Shown here: positions 20,394 to 27,399 of the stretch, in pieces | How the letters are laid out: each line of letters begins with the position of its first letter | Position numbering within the stretch: position 1 is the stretch's first letter | Source of the DNA: an uncultured Hyphomicrobium sp. | GTDB lineage: Bacteria; Pseudomonadota; Alphaproteobacteria; Rhizobiales; Hyphomicrobiaceae | NCBI RefSeq assembly: GCF_902826555.1 | Contig: NZ_CADEFI010000001.1 | Coordinates: 1 to 64,000, forward strand | Length of the DNA stretch: 64,000 nt | Reading direction: 5' to 3' | Program-made: the position numbers and the translations under genes | The notes under the pieces: generated by a model | Told to the model about the DNA's origin: nothing | Databases searched by the model: none | What the model saw: only the letters and a program-made list of their open reading frames with translations

Positions 20394-21316
20394 TTGGAAT
20401 GCCTCACGAGATCGACGAAGATGTCCTCGAGCGAACTTTGGCTTGTGGCAAGGTCCTTGAAGCCGATGCCGGCTTCGCGCATGTCGTTCAAGAGCGCGGT
20501 GATCCCGGTGCGGTCGGCGTGCGTGTCGTAGGTGAAGACGAGCGCGCCGCCACCGGGGGCAAGCTCCAGCTTGTGGGCCACAAGGGCGGGTGGAATGGCG
20601 GCCAGCGGCTGCTGCAGCTCGAGGGTCAACTGCTTCTTGCCGAGCTTGTGCATCAACTCGGTTTTTTCCTGCACGAGGATCAGCTCGCCTTTGGTGATGA
20701 CGCCGACGCGGTCGGCCATCTCCTCCGCCTCCTCGATGTAGTGCGTGGTCAGGATGACGGTGACGCCGCCTGCGCGCAGCTCGCGCACGATGTCCCACAT
20801 GTCCTTCCTGAGCTCGACGTCGACGCCGGCCGTCGGCTCGTCCAGAAACAGGATGCGGGGCTCGTGGGCGAGCGCCTTGGCGATCAGGACGCGCCGCTTC
20901 ATACCGCCCGAGAGCGTCATGATGCGGCTGTCCTTCTTGTCCCAGAGCGAAAGGTCGCGAAGGACCTTTTCGATGAAGGCCGGGTTCTTCTTCTTGCCGA
21001 ACAGGCCGCGGCTGAACGACACCGTCGCCCACACGGTCTCGAACATCTCCGTCGAGAGCTCCTGCGGCACCAGGCCGATCATGGAACGGCAGGCGCGGTA
21101 ATCGCGGGCGACGTCGTGGCCATCGACGGTTATGGTGCCGCTGGTGGGATTGACGATGCCGCAGATGATGCTGATCAGCGTCGTTTTGCCGGCGCCGTTG
21201 GGGCCGAGCAGGGCGAAGATCTCGCGTTCCCGGATGTCGAGGTTGACGGTCTTCAGTGCCACATGACCCGAGGCGTAGGTCTTGGCTACGTCCTTGACGG
21301 AGATGATGGGATTCAT
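20390..21316 (-). CDS. ABC transporter ATP-binding protein
   Basis: ATPase partner of the permease at 19632-20393. The 308-residue protein has Walker A ([12 protein letters not shown]), Q-loop (LVPQELSTE), signature ([15 protein letters not shown]), Walker B ([12 protein letters not shown]) and H-loop ([12 protein letters not shown]), with a C-terminal extension of about 90 residues. Resembles YadG and the DrrA/NodI group. No third component is adjacent. Confidence 0.92.
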
Positions 21317-21396
21317 GCGTGCGTCCGGATGCGCGTGCGCGTTGGATTGAGGCCCTCACATAGGCTCATCGGCGGTAGGCCGCAAGGCTCGTCGAC

Positions 21397-22446
21397 CTAA
21401 TGCAGCGGCACGGACTTGATCCAGCAACCGGCCAAGCCGGCGCCCCTCAGCTTGCTGCACAGGGCTTTGGCATCATCCCGCGATTGGGGGGGGATGAGCG
21501 ACAGCCGGTACCAAGTCTGTTTGTCCTGGCCCTGCACCCGATCGACACGGGCCTTGGCGTTGCCGAGCAGCTCCGGGTAGCTGCCCTTGAAGGTGCGATA
21601 GTCCTGCTGCAGCTCCTCGGTGCTGCGCCGCGTGGTGAGCACGACCAGGTAGGGCTGCTCCATGTTCTGCGTGGCAACGGGTGTGGGCTCGGCGAAGCTC
21701 GACGGCGCGGATTGTGTGTGGGACTGCGCGTCGGGCGCATGGTCGGGTGCTTCCGAGCCTACGACGCTGATCTCCGGTGCGTTGGCGCCGGGCGGCGTCA
21801 TGCGTTGCACGGCGATCACCAGCCCGGCGCCGATAGCGAGAGCAGCCAGCGCCACGGGCAGCGGTTTCTTGGTGAGGGCGCGAAGGTTCGCAACGGACGC
21901 GATGCCCGGCTGCGGGGGCTGTTGCTTGGCACGCTTTGCTTGTTGCGGAGCTGGCCGACGGGGCGTGGCTGCGGGCGCCGGGCCGCCGGCGGTGGGGCGG
22001 TTGCCTGCGGAGCGTGCGAAACCGGACGGGCCGGTGGGTGCCAGGGGGTGTTCGGAGGTGTAGCGGAGCGCGTCCTGCTCGATCTCGCGCGAGACGGCGA
22101 GGAGCGCCTGGTGGACGCGGGCCGAGTCGCGTCGATAGGCGCCTTGGCCGCCATCGAGCTTCTCCTCGAGGATTTCGAGCAGGTCGAGGGCGTGGCGCTG
22201 GCCGCCCATGATGTGCGTCAGGATTGCGAAATCCAGAGCCTCGTCGCTCGGGAGCGCGCCCATGATCTGTTCGATATCGCGTTGAATGCCGGAAATGACC
22301 CGCACCGTGGATTCGACCTCGGCCGCCATCGCAGCCGGAATGTAGCTGTTGCGGTCGAGAACGTGGCGCAGGCGACGGGCGACGTTGTGCGAGATCTCCT
22401 GGATCTGCCGGCGCTCGATCGTTGCGTCGCGGTCAAATGTCGTCAT
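21397..22446 (-). CDS. SPOR-domain inner-membrane protein
   Basis: A 349-residue protein with three parts: an N-terminal helical cytoplasmic region (about 1-130), a Pro/Ala-rich linker, one membrane helix (LPVALAALAIGAGLVIAVQ, about residue 195-215), then a Ser/Pro linker and a C-terminal SPOR-like domain (PYLVVLTTRRS to GLAGCWIKSV). SPOR domains bind denuded glycan strands at division sites (family knowledge). The end GCW is shared with the SPOR protein at 54746. The start codon follows a short gap after the gene at 22474. I see no specific homologue. Confidence 0.75.
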   Translation of the reverse strand: MTTFDRDATIERRQIQEISHNVARRLRHVLDRNSYIPAAMAAEVESTVRVISGIQRDIEQIMGALPSDEALDFAILTHIMGGQRHALDLLEILEEKLDGGQGAYRRDSARVHQALLAVSREIEQDALRYTSEHPLAPTGPSGFARSAGNRPTAGGPAPAATPRRPAPQQAKRAKQQPPQPGIASVANLRALTKKPLPVALAALAIGAGLVIAVQRMTPPGANAPEISVVGSEAPDHAPDAQSHTQSAPSSFAEPTPVATQNMEQPYLVVLTTRRSTEELQQDYRTFKGSYPELLGNAKARVDRVQGQDKQTWYRLSLIPPQSRDDAKALCSKLRGAGLAGCWIKSVPLH

Positions 22447-22473
22447 CGCGTCGATGCCCTCATTCCCGCGCCG

Positions 22474-22869
22474 TCAGCCCGCAAGGCATTCGGGGAACAT
22501 GTCACGGACAACCTCGAAGGAGCAGCCTGTCGCGCCCTCGATGCACTGATAGTTGATCACCGGCGCGGCGCCTTCGCTCGCGATCGAGATCTGGGTGCGG
22601 ATCTTTTTTATGAAACATCGCGCACTGTTGCCGCCGCCGGCAAGCTCGATAGAGGCGAGAACGCTTTGCTCCGCGCACGCCGTATTGGAGATCGTATACG
22701 TCGAGGCCGAGGACTGGGTGACGGAGAGGCACTCGGGATCGGCTGACGGCTCCGGCTGCGCGAGGCTTTGTGCTCCGGATGCCAGATGCCAGGCGCCGGT
22801 CAGTACGAGGGCGGCCAGCACCCTCCAGGGATGGCTTCGACCGATTTTTGCGATGAACCCTGGATGCAT
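22474..22869 (-). CDS. Small secreted cysteine-containing protein, unknown function
   Basis: A 131-residue protein with an N-terminal signal-like stretch (WRVLAALVLTGAWHLASG) and five cysteines in the mature part (ECLSV, TACAEQ, ARCFIKK, YQCIEG, GCSFEV, with a last near the C-terminus PECLAG). The spacing suggests disulphides in the periplasm. I recognise no family. It lies 27 bases upstream of the SPOR gene on the same strand, so the two may be co-expressed. Confidence 0.6.
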   Translation of the reverse strand: MHPGFIAKIGRSHPWRVLAALVLTGAWHLASGAQSLAQPEPSADPECLSVTQSSASTYTISNTACAEQSVLASIELAGGGNSARCFIKKIRTQISIASEGAAPVINYQCIEGATGCSFEVVRDMFPECLAG

Positions 22870-23211
22870 GTTGGCGCGACGGTTCTTCGGGAGTTTGGCG
22901 CTGGTAGAACGCCGCTCTTCGGGAATGGCTGAATTCAGCGTGGGATCAGTCGCATCGCCTAGGGGAGGGAGATGGCCGATGTGTGGTGATCATAGACGGC
23001 CCGCGAACGGGGAGCCCTGCGGCGTGGTGTAAGCGCTGGGGATAAGATTTCGTGGCGGCGCCTTCGCAGCGGGCGAAATTCCCGTGAACGCGCGTCACTG
23101 CGCCATGATCGAGGATTTACGGGATTGTCCACGGCCTGGGGGCGCGTCGGCGCGGGGCCTGGGTGGCGTGTAACGCCGTCGGGCCATTTCGGGCCATGTC
23201 GTTGAAATGAG
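22870..23211. other. Intergenic region with no recognised feature
   Basis: About 340 bases between the small secreted protein gene and tRNA-Asn. I see no coding region, terminator or repeat that I can support. The minus-strand promoter of the gene at 22474-22869 should lie at its left end. Confidence 0.4.
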
Positions 23212-23286
23212 TGGCTCCGCGGGTAGGATTCGAACCTACGACCGATCGGTTAACAGCCGATTGCTCTACCACTGAGCTACCGCGGA
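23212..23286 (-). tRNA. tRNA-Asn (anticodon GTT), CCA encoded
   Basis: The minus strand gives a 75-base cloverleaf: acceptor TCCGCGG pairing CCGCGGA, D-arm GCTCAGTGGTAGAGC, anticodon loop CTGTTAA, T-arm TAGGTTCGAATCCTA, discriminator G and an encoded CCA. Confidence 0.97.
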
Positions 23287-23371
23287 ATGGCCGGAGAGCC
23301 GGGCTCATAGCAGATGCTTGCCGCCAGAGCCAGAGGGTATACGAAAAATCTCACCAAATCGCCCCGATGCG

Positions 23372-24961
23372 TCAATGGGCGGCGACCGTCGTTCCTGCCC
23401 CTATGCCGGTTTCCGAGCGCACGAACTGGGCTTCGAAGGCTTGCCGCTCGGCCTGGGCCGTGGCGCTGCGATCGAGCTTCGAGACGAGATAGATGCCGAG
23501 GAAGGCGATCGTCATCGAGAACAGCGCCGGGCTGTCGTAGGGGAAGATCGCCTTCTCGTGACCGAACGTCTTGACCCACACCGCCGGGCTCAGGACCACC
23601 ATGGAGACGGCGGAGATGAGGCCCGCGAACCCTCCCACGACGGCGCCGCGCGTCGTCGTGCCGGGCCAGAAGATGCTCATGAGCAGCACGGGGAAGTTGC
23701 AACTCGCGGCGACGGCGAAGGCAAGGCCCACCATGAAGGCGACATTCTGCTTTTCGAACACGTAGCCGAGGCAGATGGCGACGATGCCGATGACGACGGC
23801 GCTGATCTTCGAGATCCGCACCTCGGTCGCTTCCACGTTGCGGCCGCGCGCGAAGACGTTGGCGTAGAGATCGTGGCTCACGGCGGAGGCACCGGCCAGC
23901 GTCAGACCGGCCACGACGGCGAGGATGGTGGCGAAGGCGACGGCGGAGATGAAGCCCAGGAACAGCGAGCCGCCGACGGCCTTCGACAGATGGATGGCGG
24001 CCATGTTGGTGCCGCCGATCAAGCCGTTGATCTTGTCGATGGCGCCGCCGTCGCCGGGCTTGAAATAGGTCGGGTCGCTCATCAGCAGCGTGATGGCGCC
24101 GAAGCCGATGATGAAGGTCAGGATGTAGAAGTAGCCGATGAAGCCGGTGGCGTAGAATACCGATTTGCGCGCGGCCTTGGCGTCGCGCACGGTGAAGAAG
24201 CGCATCAGGATGTGGGGAAGGCCGGCGGTGCCGAACATGAGCGCGAGGCCCAGCGAGATGGCGGAAATCGGGTCCGATACCAGCTTGCCTGGGGCCAGGA
24301 TCGAAAGGCCGTCCGGGTGTGTTTCCGTCGCCGACTTGAACATGGCATCGGGCGAGAAGGAGAAGTGCACCAGCACCGCCAGCGCCATGAAGGTCGCGCC
24401 ACCGAGCAACAGGCAGGCCTTGATGATCTGCACCCAGGTGGTCGCGACCATGCCGCCAGTCGCCACATAGGTGACCATCAGCACGCCGACGACGATCTCG
24501 GCGTAGAGGTAGGGCAGCCCGAACAGGAGCTCGATCAGCTTTCCGGCGCCGACCATCTGGGCAATGAGATAGAGGGCCACGACGGCGAGTGTGCCGATGG
24601 CGGACAGCGTGCGGATGGGCGTGGCCTGGAGGCGGAACGCGGCCACATCGGCGAACGTGTAGCGGCCGAGATTGCGCAGGCGTTCGGCGATCAGGAACAG
24701 AACGATGGGCCAGCCGACGAGCCAGCCCACGGAATAGATCAAGCCGTCGAAGCCGGACGCGAACACGAGTCCGGAGATGCCGAGGAAGGAAGCTGCCGAC
24801 ATGTAGTCGCCAGCAATGGCCAGCCCGTTCTGGAAGCCGGTGATACCGCCGCCGGCGGCATAGAAGTCGGCGGCCGTACGCGCGCGCGAGGCAGCCCATC
24901 GCGTGATGACGAGCGTCGTCGCGACGAAGACAAGGAACATGGCGATGGCTTCGACGTTCAC
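23372..24961 (-). CDS. actP: Cation/acetate symporter ActP
   Basis: Sodium:solute symporter family permease, about 529 residues with some 13 membrane helices, taking up acetate and other short carboxylates. Signature regions visible: [49 protein letters not shown], and [16 protein letters not shown]. The GTG at 24961 overlaps the DUF485 stop (GTGA), showing translational coupling with its usual partner. The end is at 23372, just beyond tRNA-Asn. Confidence 0.94.
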   Translation of the reverse strand: MNVEAIAMFLVFVATTLVITRWAASRARTAADFYAAGGGITGFQNGLAIAGDYMSAASFLGISGLVFASGFDGLIYSVGWLVGWPIVLFLIAERLRNLGRYTFADVAAFRLQATPIRTLSAIGTLAVVALYLIAQMVGAGKLIELLFGLPYLYAEIVVGVLMVTYVATGGMVATTWVQIIKACLLLGGATFMALAVLVHFSFSPDAMFKSATETHPDGLSILAPGKLVSDPISAISLGLALMFGTAGLPHILMRFFTVRDAKAARKSVFYATGFIGYFYILTFIIGFGAITLLMSDPTYFKPGDGGAIDKINGLIGGTNMAAIHLSKAVGGSLFLGFISAVAFATILAVVAGLTLAGASAVSHDLYANVFARGRNVEATEVRISKISAVVIGIVAICLGYVFEKQNVAFMVGLAFAVAASCNFPVLLMSIFWPGTTTRGAVVGGFAGLISAVSMVVLSPAVWVKTFGHEKAIFPYDSPALFSMTIAFLGIYLVSKLDRSATAQAERQAFEAQFVRSETGIGAGTTVAAH

Positions 24962-25272
24962 GTGTGCCTCCCGACGATGCGCTCGACGGCGAGGTCGAAG
25001 TCTTTGTTGGCTCGCCACACGTAAAATCCGGTCAGCACGAAGGCTGCCAGGATGACGCCGACGCCGAGGGGGATGCCGATGGTCGTGGTGCCTGTGCCGA
25101 TCGGGGTCGCGAGCAGGCCCGGCGCGAAGGCAACGACGAGGATAAAGCCGAAATAGATCGCAGCCATGGCTGCGGAGAGCCCCCAGGCGAGTCGGGATCG
25201 CCGACGCTCGAGCGCAAGAAACTCAGGATCGCGCTTGACCTTCTCGATCAGCGCGACGATGTCGGCTGGCAT
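24958..25272 (-). CDS. DUF485 membrane protein, partner of ActP
   Basis: A 104-residue protein with two membrane helices ([20 protein letters not shown] and [20 protein letters not shown]), as in E. coli YjcH, which is encoded with actP. The DUF485 signature [10 protein letters not shown] is present. The ATG at 25272 follows GGGGGAAA; the open frame extends to 25329. First gene of the actP transcript. Its role in transport is not settled in the family. Confidence 0.9.
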   Translation of the reverse strand: MPADIVALIEKVKRDPEFLALERRRSRLAWGLSAAMAAIYFGFILVVAFAPGLLATPIGTGTTTIGIPLGVGVILAAFVLTGFYVWRANKDFDLAVERIVGRHT

Positions 25273-25422
25273 GTGTTCGTTTCCCCCGATGAGCGACCTG
25301 CCTTGCGTGGCGGCGCCAGTTTTCGGCAAGCTTATCCGATTGCGGGCGGAGGAAAAGTTCTTCGTTCCGAGGCGGTGTCATCCTTAAGTCTACCGTGGCC
25401 GCCAATGCCGGAGACGCGGCCG

Positions 25423-27111
25423 CTACTTGTTGCGGAACAGCTGTGCGAGCCAGCTGCGCGGCGGGGCAGGCTCCGTGACCGGTCTCGGGCCGGAGGGGGC
25501 AGCGTCCCACGGCCCCGCGGGCGGCGTCGTGGCCGGAGGCGGGCTCTGCGGCTGCTGGTTGGGCGCGGTGGGTGCCATTTTCGCTGTTTCGCCGGTGCCT
25601 GCGGGCGGCGGCTTGATCAAATTCTTGAGCTCGCGCGCGATGCGCTCCGGATCGTCGTCCCACACGAGCCAGTTCTTGCCGCGGATCAGGGGCAACTTGG
25701 AGAGATCGGGCTTGCCGACCATCACCGGTACGACGCGTTTGTCGCCGGATACCTCGAGCGCAAGGGCGGTGTTGATCTCGAGGATCGGCCACTCCTTGTC
25801 GACCGAGTTGCTCGAGACGATGGCGACGACGGTGCGGGCCGCGCCGAGGGCGGTGTTGATCTTTTTCGTGAAGCTCTCGCCCCAGCCGATGTGCTCCTCG
25901 TCGAGGAACGCCTTCAAGCCGTAGCGCTCGCAAGCCTCGTGGATCGGCCGGCCGATCAGCGCCTTGTCCTCGCGGGCGTGACTGATGAAAATGTCGAAGT
26001 CGTCGGCCCCGAAGACCATCTGGCGGATGAATTTCGACGGATTGGGATCGAGATCCAGGACCTTGCTGCAGAGCTTCAGGAACACGGGATCGTCGGCGCC
26101 GCGGATCATGCGCACGAACGAGAGCTGGCCGTAGACGATATTGCGGAATGCGGCGCCGTGGGCGCGCCGCACGCGGCGGCGGCTGGTGCGATACTTGGCA
26201 AAGTGCTCGGCGGCTGCGGCATCGAGGCCGAACTTCTCCCACGCGTGCAGCATGGCGCGAATGCGGCGGATCCGCTCGCGTTCGACGTTGATGCGTGCGT
26301 TGACGACCAGCCCGGTCACGCTTTGCTGGACGCCGTGGCCCTGGATGCGCACCTTGTTGCCGTTGATCGCAAACCCCGATGCCGTGATGGCCTGCTCCAG
26401 GGCATCGCCCGCCACGACCTTGAAACCGCCGCCGGGGATCTGCTCGCGAATGGCGATCGCGGGCGGAAACTGCGCGAGGTTGGTCGAGAATGTGATGTCG
26501 TCGGCATAGCGCGAATAGGCGAGCTTGCTCTGGCGCGCGAGCCGCAGCAGGCGCCTGTCGAGCGTCGCCGCGATGAAGTTCGACAGCACCGGCGAGGTCG
26601 GGGCGCCTTGAGGCAGCCCGTTGCGGTAGGTGACGATCTGCGCGCAGACGGTCGCCGCGGCGGGTGCCATCTCGAACGGCGGCTTCATGAAGAGACCGCG
26701 CACGCGGCCGAAATTGATGGTCGGGAAGAAATCCACGAGGTCGACGTTCAGGACCCATCGCTTGCCGATGTGATCGCCGGCGTTGGTGGCGATGCTTCGC
26801 TTCTCGATGAAGCCGTGCGCGCGGGGATGGGCTTCGTAGAGCTGCTTGAAATCGACGTGCAGCTTGTCCTGCATCTCGCGCAGGAGGCCGTGCGGCGCGC
26901 TGATGCGGCGCATGCCGCCCGAGCGCTTGGGGATCTCGAAATGGCGATAGCGCTCGTGATCCGGCGCCTTATAGAGGATCAGCAGCATGGCGCTGACCTC
27001 GACGCCGAGATACCGGGCGACGTCCTCCGCCGTTTGCAGCGGCTCACCGTCGAGGCGCAACGGGATCACCGGCGGTTCGGCCGCGACGTCTGCGCTCGGC
27101 TGAGAAGGCAT
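25423..27111 (-). CDS. Retron-type reverse transcriptase fused to a C-terminal TIR domain
   Basis: A 562-residue cytosolic protein. The reverse transcriptase spans about residues 20-335: LNVDLVDFFP (catalytic Asp, 121-130), NGLPQGAPTSPVLSN (164-178), YADD (202-205) and VTGLVVN (265-271), the last typical of retron enzymes. The TIR domain spans about 371-497: FDIFISHAR, then FLDEEHIGWG, and SSNSVDKEWPILE, with Glu445 in the place of the catalytic Glu of TIR NADases. A Pro-rich tail ends RSWLAQLFRNK. RT-TIR retrons have been reported as anti-phage systems; here no msr-msd RNA could be identified by eye. A GAGGGG precedes the ATG, 18 bases after a terminator hairpin. It is divergent from a TIR-STAND gene. 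Confidence 0.92.
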   Translation of the reverse strand: MPSQPSADVAAEPPVIPLRLDGEPLQTAEDVARYLGVEVSAMLLILYKAPDHERYRHFEIPKRSGGMRRISAPHGLLREMQDKLHVDFKQLYEAHPRAHGFIEKRSIATNAGDHIGKRWVLNVDLVDFFPTINFGRVRGLFMKPPFEMAPAAATVCAQIVTYRNGLPQGAPTSPVLSNFIAATLDRRLLRLARQSKLAYSRYADDITFSTNLAQFPPAIAIREQIPGGGFKVVAGDALEQAITASGFAINGNKVRIQGHGVQQSVTGLVVNARINVERERIRRIRAMLHAWEKFGLDAAAAEHFAKYRTSRRRVRRAHGAAFRNIVYGQLSFVRMIRGADDPVFLKLCSKVLDLDPNPSKFIRQMVFGADDFDIFISHAREDKALIGRPIHEACERYGLKAFLDEEHIGWGESFTKKINTALGAARTVVAIVSSNSVDKEWPILEINTALALEVSGDKRVVPVMVGKPDLSKLPLIRGKNWLVWDDDPERIARELKNLIKPPPAGTGETAKMAPTAPNQQPQSPPPATTPPAGPWDAAPSGPRPVTEPAPPRSWLAQLFRNK

Positions 27112-27128
27112 CCCACCCCTCGTACCTT

Positions 27129-27158
27129 AAAAACACTGGGGTCCGCCGGACCCCGGTG
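27129..27158 (-). terminator. Intrinsic terminator-like hairpin just before the RT-TIR gene
   Basis: On the minus strand, an 11-pair stem (CACCGGGGTCC / GGACCCCAGTG, one G-T pair), 3-base loop GGC, then TTTTT. It ends 18 bases before the RT-TIR start codon, so it could end a short upstream RNA (for example a retron ncRNA) or attenuate the RT gene. Confidence 0.75.
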
Positions 27159-27399
27159 AAGATGGACATTGGTTTTTCTGTCGCAGGATCAACAACAGAC
27201 GTAGAAGGGCGAGATGCCTTGCCGCGATGAAGAGTGGAATGTGTGGCGGTGTCAAGGCGCGTTGCGTCGAAGGCGCGGCGAAACGGTCCTTAGCAGACAT
27301 GCCTCGCGAACTCGTCTCCCGTGACAGCGGGCGCGATCCGCTTGGATTCAACCGCAGCTTTCGCTAGTGGTTGAGTGTGCGGATGTGCAGGCGTCGTTC
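27159..27399 (-). other. Shared promoter region and candidate non-coding RNA region of the RT-TIR gene
   Basis: If the reverse transcriptase is a retron, its msr-msd RNA should lie here, upstream of the RT gene on the minus strand. I see CTAGCGAAAGCTGCGG near its far end (about 27354-27366, with the AGC typical of msr starts) and a direct repeat CGCGCCTT, but no clear a1/a2 inverted repeat. A 57-codon frame from ATG at 27300 runs into the terminator and could be a leader. The region must also hold the plus-strand promoter of the TIR-STAND gene. Confidence 0.3.

Noticed and set aside
23318..25024. 568-codon open frame opposite actP
   Set aside because: Low-complexity His/Asp/Gly/Glu composition typical of antisense frames in G+C-rich DNA; the opposite strand encodes a complete symporter.
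24964..27159. 731-codon open frame on the plus strand opposite the RT-TIR gene
   Set aside because: It is antisense to the RT-TIR and DUF485 genes, has no protein family features and reflects the high G+C composition. The minus-strand frames have clear RT and TIR motifs.
27159..27399. Definite retron msr-msd assignment
   Set aside because: I could not find an a1/a2 inverted repeat or a long msd hairpin apart from the terminator, so only a low-confidence candidate region is listed.
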